Assembly (NCBI GenBank): GCA_013368315.1
Contig: JAACJM010000019.1
Span: 682,001 to 746,000 of the forward strand
DNA: 64,000 bases
Direction of reading: 5' to 3'
Origin: Tetrapyrgos nigripes
Taxonomy: Eukaryota > Basidiomycota > Agaricomycetes > Agaricales > Campanellaceae
Made by a program: the position numbers and the translations under genes. Position 1 is the first letter of the stretch; each line of letters begins with the position of its first letter. Shown here one piece after another: positions 48,936-59,071 of the stretch. Under the pieces are notes generated by a model. That model was not told the origin of the DNA. It made no database searches and saw only the letters and a list, made by a program, of their open reading frames with translations.

Positions 48936-50023
48936 TCATGCCTGAAGAATGCGTTGAGTCAAAGAAAAAGAAAAGAAGTCAAAGAATACACTTGTCTTGT
49001 AAACTCCAGGGTGTATGCCCTGGGTAACAACCCAGTGAGGCTCACCAGTTTGCGGCTGGAAGCTGATAGCATTCAGGACACCAGAAGTGGAGGCAAGTTG
49101 ATAAGATTGCTTGGCAAGGGATAAAGATTCGAATCCCTTAATGACCGAGTTTTTGTCATCTTTGATGATTGCTTCCACTTGCCTCCTACAAAAAAAAAAA
49201 TAATTAGATATACCTCCAGTCTGTACCAAGGAACTTACCAGCTGCCAAAGGCTCCAACGCTCCGACCATGGTAAACAACATATGCTTCCCATTGCTTTCG
49301 ATGACCACCTCTGGGAGTGCGTGTAACTGCCTGGCGCTGAGGGGTTACGGTTGGTTGAGGTTGATGAGTTGGAGGATGACGCTGGGGGGTCGAGGGAGGA
49401 CGACGCTGGGTCACTTGAGGTAGGCCTGATGCATAGGATGGTGGAGGGGTGCTGACTCGCTGTGGAGGAATGACCTGGAGGACTGGTCCGGATTCCGGCT
49501 CACTGTCTGTCTCATAGAGATCGGAATTGCTTGCTTCTTCACCTCCTGAATTGGTATCTTTGTCATCTCCGGATTGCTCTAACATGAAAAGGGTGGGTTT
49601 AGAGTCTACTCACCTGCAAGGAGACATTCTATTTCCTTCCTTAATGCAGCTGGTACATTGACGAACAATCAGCAAAGACACCTCAGGTACAAGGGATAAC
49701 TCACCCATCCCCCACTCCCTAGCATCGTTGAGTTTCTCGTGCTCTGAACATACCATGCTTATTGTTTGATGCACTCGAAGAATATAGAAGAAGTACTCGC
49801 CTTGCAAAAGAGCAGCTACAGCATCCCGGTTCGACTGTTGTGTTCGTGTCCGGTCTGATGAAAAACTCTGGGTCAGCGTACAAAGATTTCTGGTTAATGA
49901 TTATACGGGATTCACTTACTTGTTGTGGCTCTACCTTTACCTTTTTCCAATCGAGTATCTTTGACTGCGTAAAAGAGTTCAGTGGATGAGCATCATTTTG
50001 TAGAACAAGATTTTCTTACCCAT
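48936..50023 (-). CDS. Cargo protein with viroplasmin / RNase H1-N-like domain
   Basis: Six exons fit on the minus strand: 50,023-50,020 (ATG G only), 49,964-49,920, 49,854-49,705, 49,649-49,614, 49,578-49,239 and 49,185 to a stop at 48,936, or an alternative end. The N-terminal part (NRDAVAALLQGEYFFYILRV, SEHEKLNDAREWGM) is helical; an acidic, Pro/Gln-rich linker follows; then QWEAYVVYHGRSVGAFGSW and SVIKGFESLSLAKQSYQ match the small fold of caulimovirus viroplasmin and the RNase H1 N-terminus, and HWVVTQGIHPGVYKT starts a second copy. In RNase H1 this fold binds RNA-DNA hybrids; its role here is unknown. A further open stretch (LYYGRGAVYPHNNAKDANTF, to a stop at 48,770) looks like the rest of the second copy, but my splice phases do not join it. 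The 4-nt first exon is unusual. Confidence 0.65.
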
Positions 50024-50543
50024 TGATGACACTCTGACTGTGGATTTCAACAGTAGGAAAAGTGGAGGTGGTGGTGGGGGTGGGGATTCAGAAACAAGAA
50101 ATTGAACCATGTCCATGCGTATCCATGCATGCTCACTGCTCGCTAATACACGCCACTGACTAATTCTCAGAGTAACTGTCAGTGAGAGCCACAGCTAGGC
50201 TGACGTTCATCTTGCTTGCAGGTGAGCCTTTGGACATCTGTTGACTCTCTTCTCGCTTACGCACCAGCTTTTGAATTAAATGTTAGTCACGGGATCAGCT
50301 TAACTGATTTTGATTTTGATTTGACTGATACCTCCGAGCAACCTCCGAGTACCAGCTCCTAGCCACTTGCTAGTGTGTCAGGTGGCGGAGGGTGGTGGAT
50401 GCATTATCACAGAGACGCGACGTTGTTGATGTGTTTTGTTGAAATTCTTTTGCCAGGAATACTGGGGTCCCTGACCAGTGACCAGTAACGCTGTGTACCA
50501 CCTCTGGCCGTCCACTACCTCTACAACTTTTCTTTGCCCTTGG

Positions 50544-52641
50544 ATGCCACCGCTCAATTCTCTTCTCAATCCTGTTGACTCTACCATTGATCATGCTTGG
50601 TATTATAACCATACTGGAAGAGCTGAAGACACTGGGAACAGCCCTTCTTCGATTTTTTCCAGTTCCACTGGTCAGCATTTTCCATTCACCTTCATGCCAG
50701 AGTCTGTGCCACCGTCGAATAACAAACCTAAATCCCTGCTTGCTGAGCTTCTCGAGGATGATATTGATGTCGACGGGCTCCAACCATTTGGGTTTGACTA
50801 TTCCTTAGTCACTGCCGCTATGGAGAACACCACCCCTTTCCCTAATACTAAAAGTAATGCCATAGGTTCATCCTCTGGCCTGTGGCAACTTGATTTCTCC
50901 TCAGATGCTCCTGTGGCTCCTGGCCCCATGCCAGCTCCTGTCAGTGTTCAGCATGCACCACCAGCAGAGCATAATGATACAGAAATCACTCCCATAGACA
51001 CCACAAACCACAAGCCCACTTCCACCATGTCTGAAGTATCAAAAACTCGACAGTCTTTGTCTTCGACATCTACTCGTCCTGGGGGTACAGCCACTGATCT
51101 ACACACCTCTGCCTCCTCCTGTCACTATCCCTCAGCTCTGGCTCATTTAGAGCTGAACGGTCATCTTCCTTTGCAGTACCCTCGCTCCCGAAGGGGCCCT
51201 AAACTTTCAGACACGCAAAAACAGGCAATTTCAGCTTCTGCTGCCCTCGCCAAAGCCAAACGTGCGAAGTTGATGGACCGACTCATTGAAGCTGGGAAGG
51301 CTCACCAGGAAGCTTTGAAGGCTATCGTGGAGGAGGAAGGAGTCAGATTTGAGGCAGTTGAAAAGCTCCTCTCCACCTCTTCCCACTTCCAATCCCACCA
51401 AAACAAGGTGTCAACCAGGAATGCTCTAATGCACTATGTGAAGGTTCAGGGCCTGAACAACAGTAAGTCATATGAACTCTATAGACCTTTCTTGATGGCT
51501 TACGCATGTCTATAGATAATCTGCGTGCGGTTGAATTGCATCGTTTCATCGACAATGACCCTGAAGTTCAAAAAATTGCAAAGGACAAGGATGCCATTTC
51601 CAAACTGAAGCAAGACGTACTCGATTACAGGGAGGCGAAAGCAATGGGTGCTCGCATTTCTCCTCTGTCAGCTGCCCAGGATATCCGGGTTTTTACAGAC
51701 AAGATGGGTGTCGAGGTATGATTTCTATTTCCCTGATGATCACATTTTAGCTCAAGCTTTAATATAGTTGAACAACCTCTATTCATGCACCGGGGCTCTT
51801 GGATTTTTTATGGTGACTCCTGGTAGTCGTGACGACAAAGGCTGTCCTGGGTTTGCTATTGGTGGGCTAGACACCATGGCTTTCTTTCGAAAGAATTTAC
51901 GGCTTGAGCCTTGGGACATTCTTGCTGATTTTCAAATGTATGGAGCGAAAGGTGACAGTAGTAAGTTGGTCTATCTCCCTCTGAATTGTAAATGCTAATA
52001 TTGTGGTATCCAGGGCGAAGGGGTATTGACTCTGGAGCTGAGCTCCGCGCTCAATGCACCAGTATGATATCGAGCAGCCTACGTATGTTAGCATTTGTTA
52101 TTTTTTTTTTGCTACTATACTGACTACTTTTGTACTGACTACTTTATAGGTTTCGCAGTCTGAGAGCGTGTCCAAATGAACTACGACAGTTATGACACGG
52201 CAATTGTTCAAAGACTCAAGGTCAAGCTGGTTTGGCCCAAGGATATCAATAATGGTGCCATTATCAACCCAACCAAGCTTTCTATGGATGACGTCCGCAA
52301 GCTACATACACCATGCACTCGAGATCGGGACCTGTAAATGGGTGGAGTTAACAACGCAGGAGAGAGCAAGGCATCAGGAGGAGCATGAGAAGGCCATGGG
52401 ATTAGGAAAACGAACTCAAAAGGAACGGTCTGACAAAGGAGTTGCGCGTGGCCCAAACAAACGCGCTCGGCATGCCAAACCCAACGAAAACGCAGCTCCC
52501 CAGAAACAAGCGCCAAAGAAGCAGAACCAGAAGAGAACGGCTAGCTCTAGGAAGACGGTGGAGGCCTTTAAGAGTGCTGAGTTTGTTGAGGATTATGAGG
52601 ATGAGGCTGTGGATGGGCAGAGGAGCTGTAGTGGTAACTAG
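50544..52641 (+). CDS. Uncharacterised KDZ cargo gene with a late frameshift
   Basis: Exons 50,544-51,462, 51,516-51,715, 51,768-51,960, 52,014-52,082 and 52,165-52,641. The start ATG gives MPPLNSLLNPVDSTIDHAWY. A long Ser/Thr/Pro-rich N-terminal half leads to a basic coiled segment (LSDTQKQAISASAALAKAKR, MDRLIEAGKAHQEALKAI). A conserved-looking C-terminal region follows: RNALMHYVKVQGLNN, LRAVELHRFIDND, WDILADFQMYGAKG, VQMNYDSYDTAIVQRLKVKL, and, after a one-base shift near 52,305-52,320, ALEIGTCKWVELTTQERARH and a Lys/Arg-rich tail. The shift truncates the protein at about 52,340 unless it is a sequencing error. The pattern resembles proteins repeatedly seen in basidiomycete genomes, but I cannot assign a domain or role. 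Basic regions suggest DNA or RNA binding. Confidence 0.6.
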
Positions 52642-52799
52642 CTATGTCTCTTTGTCTCATTCGGTACCCATCGTACTCACATACAATTTTACACTATGTA
52701 TTTATTGAAAAACAAGAGATTCGAGGTCTTGGACCATTAATAACCATATATTTGACTTAAGGAAGAGATATGTATTCCGAGTGACACCGTAGAATACTT

Positions 52800-53683
52800 T
52801 TTTCCATTTTTCTACAATTTTATTCGATGTACATATATACTCGCTGTTGTCGGGAGGGCGGGACAATGAGCGCAGAAAACAACAGTGACTAATCCATCGG
52901 GGAAGCGCCACCTGACCCGACAGATGTAATATATTTCATGTTGTAGTATAGTGTCAATTACAGTGACTGATCCGAGGAGGAAGCGCCACTTGGACCCGAC
53001 AGATGTAATCTGTTTCATGTCGTAGTCTACTATAATTTTTTGCGAATTTTTACGATTTTACTTGATGTACATGCGTGCTCGCTGTTGTCGGGAGGGCGGG
53101 ACAATGAGCGGAGAAAAAAACAGCGACTAATCCGACAGGGAAGTGCCACCCAAGCCCATGAGCGCCACCTGCGACAGATGTAATATATTTCATATCGAGT
53201 ACAGTGTCAATTACAGTGACTGATCCGAGGGGGAAGCGCCACCTGGACCTGACAGGTGTAATCTACTATAAATTTTTTGCGAACTTTTACGGTTTGATGT
53301 ACATGTGCTCACTGTTGTCGGGAGGGTGGGACAATGAGTGGAGAAAACAACGGCGACTGATCCGACAGGGAATTTTTACGATTTTATTCGATGTATATAC
53401 ATGCTCGCTGTTGTCGGGAGGGTGGGACAACAAGCGGAACCAATGACGGCAACTAATCCGACGGGGAAGTGCCACTCAAACCCGACGGTGACATCATAGC
53501 GATCCCTCCCACGACGCCTCCCATCGTCCCAGCTGCCAGAGCCCTCTGAAATTACAAAGTCCCTCCATAATTAACGGATAAATAACGCGCTATGGAGGGG
53601 AGGGGTCTAAGCTATCAGATCTGATAGGACCATATGATCCCTGGTCCTATCATATTTGGTCGCTTAGGTGGGCTTCACAGGTG
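52800..53683. repeat. Right terminal inverted repeat and extra subterminal modules of the KDZ element
   Basis: The inverted counterpart of the left end occupies about 52,985-53,683. At least one further copy of the roughly 100-bp module (GCGGGACAATGAGCG, CGACTAATCC) extends inward to about 52,800, so the right end has more modules than the left. The terminal 94 bp match the left end exactly; the first difference is CGCG here against TACG there. Confidence 0.85.
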
Positions 53684-53691
53684 TCTCAAAA
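53684..53691. repeat. Right target-site duplication of the KDZ element
   Basis: TCTCAAAA, identical to 42,080-42,087. Confidence 0.92.
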
Positions 53692-53875
53692 TCTTCTCAA
53701 CCCTGTACTGCATTTAATCAGCTAGTTGGACATGGATCTGCAATCTGGTCCTCCACCCCTCAGATCTTGATGATTTTCTGTCCCCTTGGTACCAATCGAA
53801 AGCTACGTGAAGCAGCTAGCTGTGCATCTACTTTTTGTATTTTTGTGATGATTATTTTATGGGCCACCAACTTTT

Positions 53876-54005
53876 CAAGCAACAGGTCAAGCAACAGGTC
53901 AAGCAACAGGTCAAGCAACACTCAAGCAACACTCAAGCAACATCAAGCAACACTCAAGCAACATCAAGCAACAGTCAAGCAACATCCAGCAACAGCAAAC
54001 CAACA
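53876..54005. repeat. CAAGCAACA minisatellite, left array
   Basis: Perfect to near-perfect units of 9-13 nt (CAAGCAACAGGT, CAAGCAACACT, CAAGCAACAT) in tandem. The open frames through it are repeat artefacts. Confidence 0.9.
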
Positions 54006-54914
54006 GTGGAACAACATTTAAGTGCTATTAAAACCTATTGAAGCCATATTGAAGTCACTAGCATTGGCCTCAAAAAAATCACTACATAAATCAGGTTTAA
54101 AATTCAATCTGTGCTCAAAACTCATTGGACACTGCTACTGTCACTCAAGCTACCCTGGCTCAAGTAGCTTGAGGGTAGCCTGACTTCTAATTTTAGTGTG
54201 GCTGTGCTTATCCCAGTGTACTCAACTTCACTACACTTCATTGTACAACAAATTACTTGCATTGAAAGGTCCATTTATTGAGGAGATGGATATCATACTT
54301 ACCACACCCTTTACTGCAAACTGGTTTAGCCTCTTCTAGGTCTCAAATGCTCAGTTTTGCTAGATTTTCCCAGCTGTATTAGATAGCTTGCTTTTTAAAT
54401 ATGCTAACTCAGAGAGAACAGAAACATCCTTATCAATGAGCTTTTATAATACAGAGACAATTGCAGTAGTTAGTGAACAGCACAGGTACCCTACAGATAC
54501 TTTTGAGCTGACCCATACCTGAACAGGTATGGGTTTTCAGTGGGTCTGGTGGGTAACCCATCTGTTCTTGAGTGTGTCTAACTATTCTAATTCATTCCAT
54601 ATAATTACTAGCTGTGTTACCTACTATACTTATTGGCAGGTCAGACACCATATAAGTAATTGATATTAAGAGTGGCAGGTACAATGGGTCTGTCTCTACT
54701 GGTACAGGTCAGCACAGGTTTCCAAATCCATACCAGTGAGACCTGTACCCCACAACCTGCAGCAACCCATTGGCAATAGTTAAGCAAGCCAGAAAATATT
54801 CTGAAATTCAGACATATAAAAGGTGTTTCACAGATGTATAAGCAGGTGGCTCAAGAGTAGTTGGAGGTGGCCTGAATGTGGCTTGAGTGATAGCTTCAAT
54901 TGTAGTGGTACAGG

Positions 54915-55270
54915 CAACAGTCAAGTCACAGTCAAGCAATGGTCAAGCACCAGGTCAAGCAACATCAAGCAACACTCAAGCAACACTCAAGCAACACTCA
55001 AGCAATGGTCAAGCAACAGATCAAGAAACATCAAGCAACACTCAAGCAACGTAGCAACACTCAAGCAACACTCAAGCAACACTCAAGCAACACTCAAGCA
55101 ACGTCAAGCAACAGTCAAGCAACACTCAAGCAACATCAAGCAACACTCAAGCAACATCAAGCAACACTCAAGCAACATCAAGCAACACTCAAGCAACATC
55201 AAGCAACACTCAAGCAACATCCAACAACACTTCTCATAGGTCAAGCAACAGTCAAGCAACACTTAAGGGT
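54915..55270. repeat. CAAGCAACA minisatellite, right array
   Basis: About thirty units of CAAGCAACACT and CAAGCAACAT, becoming a regular 21-bp dimer at 55,125-55,215. They read in the same direction as the left array, whereas the element's extreme right end (55,735-55,755) carries the motif inverted. Confidence 0.9.
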
Positions 55271-55778
55271 AAGTTAAGCAACAGTATGAATAAAATATGG
55301 GCCACCAGCAATTCAAGCTACCAGCCTACTACTCCAAGTTAGCTATTACCTATTAAAGAGGCACATAATGCTCAGACATACTTAGCATCCACATAGTTGT
55401 GAAATTAGCTGGATGAATGTGACAATAAATTTATTTTTCTCAAACTTTTTTTTTCTATCTCTTCAATTTTAAAATTATGTACTTGACTGAGTGAAGGTTA
55501 AAGCAATTTGAAATGGAGAATGGGGTATGTATAAATGATATCTCCTCAATGAATGAGCCTTTCAATGTGAGTAACTTGCTGTAAAATGAAGTGTAGTGAA
55601 CTTCACTACACTAGGATAAGCACAGCCACATCCAAAGTAGAAAGTCAAGCCATCCTCAGACTACTCTCAAGTGGATTGTACTCAAGCAACTTCCAAGTAA
55701 TCTTTCAGCAGGGACAAGCAACAGTCAAGCAACTGTTGCTTGACCTGTTGCTTGAAAAACCATATGCCCTTATTTTAT

Positions 55779-55967
55779 GACTAAATGACCAAAAGCCAAA
55801 ATTGCATGGAACCGGGACAGAATCTGATGAATGACGTAATAATAGTGTCAGTCATCGCAGCTCACTGTTGACTGTCCTGCACGATGGACAACTGACTATC
55901 CCTTGCAAGCTCTTCAACGGCTGCTGTTCTTAGCCCTCATGATACATATTTCGCAGTTTCTATCTCC
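55779..55967. other. Short non-coding spacer
   Basis: About 190 bp between the MULE-like element and the stop of the minus-strand coiled-coil gene. Nothing recognised. Confidence 0.4.
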
Positions 55968-57329
55968 TCAAAGCCTTCTGCTGCGTGTCTTCCAGATGAA
56001 TAATTCATCTTCAACTGCTGTAGACAGAACAGCATCCAAGGCATTTTGAGTCTTTTGAGCCACAACTTTTGGACGTGGACATGGAAGAGGACGTGGCTGA
56101 GGTGCAGGAGGTGGTAATGGAGGATTGGGAGGGTTCTGGCTGCTAGGTTGAGGGTTATCTTCTGGATTGTCTTCGCTTTCTGACGACATGTTGTCAAAAT
56201 TGACTCCAAAGTCTTCACCTGGTGAGTCTGAATCCTCCTCTGACACTACTGCCTTCTTTCTCTTCCCTGTTTTGGATTGTTTTGCTGCCTTCTTTTTATT
56301 CTGCTCCTCTTTCTTACACTCCTTCTCTGCTGCTGCTGCTCTTCTCTTTGCTTCAGCCTGTTCTTGCTTCCGTACTTTCTCAGCCTCCTTCTCCCTTCTT
56401 GCCTGTTCCTTCTCAGCCTCTTTTCTCTCCTTTTCTGCCTGCTTTGTTATTCTTGCTTCTTCCTTTTCAGCATCCTTCTCCACTTTTTTCCTTTCCTTTT
56501 CAGCCCTATCCAATTCCTTTTGTTTTTCCTTCTCTGCTCTCTGCCTCTCGTGCTCTCCTTTTTTCAACTGGCACTGATTCTCTTCTTCAGCCTTTCTAGT
56601 TTTAGCCTGGTCTCACCATTTCTCTTTCAACCCCTTCATCACCTCTGTCCACTTCAGCTTCCACTCTTCATATCCCAAGGCTTCAAGATTTTCTTCTGCC
56701 GTCATGTGGTGACTACCACCAGTGTTTACAATTCTCTTTGTTGGTTTCTTTTTCTTCCAGAAAAGCTGCTCACATAAGTCGCCGTTCTCCTTGTCCATTA
56801 GTTTCTTCAATGCATAATCCCACTGCATTTGCTGACACACTTTCCCCAGCAGTTCATGTAACCTCTGGTTTTCCTCGTGAAGATCCTCCAATGATGTCTG
56901 ATCTGCAGGTTCCGCTAGCCCTGCAATCCGAAAAAGATCCCTCAATGATATCCATGCCACGTACTCGTCACCTGTCTCATCAAGACTCATATCAAACCAA
57001 GATACATCCCTCTCTTCTGATGCTGACGAGATTGTCTGTGAGGCTGTGCCTGCTGGGACCAACCCAACTTCAGCTGCTTGGGGTTCCACAGTTATCGTCG
57101 CAGTCTCATCAGCTACCAACACAACTTCAGCTCCTTGGGGTCTCACAGTCATCATCTCTGTTTCATTGGCTACTGACAGTTCCACAGATGAGAGTGGTGA
57201 TGAAGAACGACTGAGTGTGTTGTGTATGGGGACGAGGAACTCTGGCAGTGCAGTGCTGATGGGCTGGGAAGACTGAGTGGTTGTGTTGAGTGATGCAGCA
57301 AATTTCCATTCTGGTGATATGCCATACAA
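55968..57329 (-). pseudogene. Coiled-coil protein gene with one in-frame stop
   Basis: One continuous frame of about 450 codons, interrupted only by a TGA at about 56,613 between MKGLKEKW and DQAKTRKAEEENQCQLKKGE. The N-terminal half contains DVSWFDMSLDETGDEYVAWI and a leucine-rich helix (LHEENQRLHELLGKVCQQMQ). After the stop comes a long, highly charged coiled coil (AEKERKEAEKEQARREKEAE), a nuclear-signal-like KTGKRKKAV, an acidic patch and a Pro-rich tail. The TGA could come from one C-to-T change in CGA. Genes like this are often transposon passengers in basidiomycetes. The 5' end lies against the next gypsy element, so N-terminal sequence may be missing. No enzyme domain is seen. Confidence 0.55.
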
Positions 57330-59050
57330 ATTCGCGGTAAATAACCCAAAACTAGCGCTAATACATGTCTAAGTTACTCTTAAATGGATAATAAGGACTA
57401 GAGTAAGTCCCGAACTGCTAGTCAAAGTACTAGGAATTAGGTGTATAACCTAAGGGATGTTAATGGGCAATACTTACAGATAAGAATAAGACTTGTTCAA
57501 AGTATTATAACAGATACATACTAAGGGATACAGCTATAGTAGCAGACCCACCTAACTACAAAGTCTACAAAGACTTAACAAACCTGCTATAGCGGCCTAA
57601 TACTGCTAGTATGACTCAAGGGATAGAGAAGGAGGAGAAACGCCCCTATTCATGGGTACGTGTTGGCATTACAAACCCAGATCGAAGGCTTAAACTGCTA
57701 GATCCGAAAAGACACGTCACCATCGGAGAATTTGGATATACGGGATTCTAACCCGGATATATACCAACTTGCGGTGCACATCTACAGATGATTAGAAGGG
57801 CAAACTGACACAATAGTTATATCAATAGAAAGCTAGAATCCATAGCTTTCAGATGGTACAAAGGGGATGAACTAGCGGCAACAATACTAAGTGTCTAAAG
57901 TGTTGCGAAGTTCACTAACGTAATAAGGTCCAAAGTAGAGGGATTACTGATTCGGGCATAAGTATTACTGAAAGCAGTACTTACCGGAGATCACTACAGA
58001 TTGGCGTCTTAACGATGAGGGCGGTACTATCCTTTGCTATACTACACTAGTTCGTAAGGCTTGAGCATTACTATTGAAGAGCTGGACTCAGATTAGCAGT
58101 GTACAAGTTTAACTAGCGGTATAAAGGGATAAGTATATGTTCAAAGCTATAGAGAACGAGAGGCAGAAACTAGATATGAGAGTATCCTAAACCCACAGGA
58201 TTAGCGGTATTCCAAAGGGTAGTCATAAGTGGAGCTATCTGAGTCAGGTAGGCTACGGCCACCAGCACCAGAGAGTACCCTACTAGTAAAGAGAGTGGAG
58301 CAGGGGACAGAAAAATCCCTACTACAAAAATTAGATAATATTCAAGTTTCCTGTATACCCTAATTAGAAGGTACCTACTAGATCCAGTAGTTACTACGCT
58401 CACAGACTAGCAGTTAGAATAGATTTTCTGTTTTCTTGGATATATTTTAGCGGACATTGAAAAGAAATGTAAAACTGTATAGTTGTAGCTACGAGTAGTA
58501 TAAAAGGACCAGGTATTACTAGTAGCTACCTAAGCAACGGACTGTAGAGTATCAGGATTCTCCCTATCTAGCGGTAGAGACTGTGAAACATTGACAAGAG
58601 CTTCTAAACAAACTTATCATACTTGTGTGGAGTCTAAACATACAGTGTTGGTTAAATCAGTGTTGAGTATATTTGTTGGTTGTTTTGTGTTCATAACTTG
58701 TGTCCTCAAGACTTGGAAACTGTGTCTAAGGCATTGGCACCTTCAAATAGAATTGAGCTGGTTGAATTGATATTGTGTGTGTGCCTTTGTGCATTTGTGT
58801 GTTTTGTGACAATAGCCTTTGTGTGTGCATCTGCGCAAACCTTTACAAGAATCCCCCAAAAGATCTCCAAACTGTGGACTAAATTGAAGAGTATTCTACT
58901 TACTAGATATGCTCGCAAAACAAATCGTATAGGTTTTTCTGGTTGTGTTCTGTGTGCTAAGAGCACTTACTAGAGAAACAGCCTATTATACTGGAGCCCA
59001 CTGCGAGGGGATATCACTTCAGTTTATTCTATACTACGAGATCACTTGAG
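57330..59050 (+). repeat. Probable 5' LTR and leader of the right-hand gypsy element
   Basis: A 1.7-kb non-coding stretch precedes gag, as expected for an LTR plus leader. A TATAAAAGGACC box is at about 58,499, and the LTR probably ends near 58,980 (TTACTAGAGAAACA). Its partner lies beyond the window, so the ends cannot be confirmed. TAGCGG occurs repeatedly. Confidence 0.5.
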
Positions 59051-59071
59051 CTTAATGGCTCTAACCAAAAG

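Larger units (their letters stand above)
42088..53683. mobile_element. Complete KDZ (Kyakuja-Dileera-Zisupton) DNA transposon, 11.6 kb
   Basis: The element starts CACCTGTGAAGCCCACCTAA and ends with its exact complement. The first 94 bp of both ends are identical, similarity continues for about 700 bp, and the 8-bp duplication TCTCAAAA flanks it. Zisupton-type elements also make 8-bp TSDs. It carries four genes: KDZ transposase (minus, 42,811-45,950), TET/JBP dioxygenase (plus, 46,289-47,838), a viroplasmin-like protein (minus, 48,936-50,023) and an uncharacterised protein (plus, 50,544-52,641). They form two divergent pairs, each oriented minus then plus. Near-identical ends, a perfect TSD and open transposase and TET genes suggest recent movement. 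Confidence 0.93.
53861..55769. mobile_element. MULE-like non-autonomous element with minisatellite ends, 9-bp TSD
   Basis: TTATTTTAT is duplicated at 53,852-53,860 and 55,770-55,778, and a 9-bp TSD is typical of Mutator-like elements. The ends are GGGCCACCAACTTTTCAAGC and, reversed, GGGCATATGGTTTTTCAAGC, each followed by CAACAGGTCAAGCAACAG. A second inverted pair (GTGTGGCTGTGCTTATCCCA at about 54,197 and its complement at about 55,610) lies inside. No transposase is seen in its 1.9 kb. Confidence 0.75.

Noticed and set aside
53835..54041. Gln/Ser-rich open frames in the CAAGCAACA arrays (also 54,823-55,277)
   Set aside because: They are translations of a short tandem repeat in a non-autonomous element, open in several frames at once.
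56167..56777. Hydrophobic Phe/Leu/Cys-rich plus-strand frames resembling membrane proteins
   Set aside because: They are the antisense of the Lys/Glu-rich coiled coil on the minus strand.
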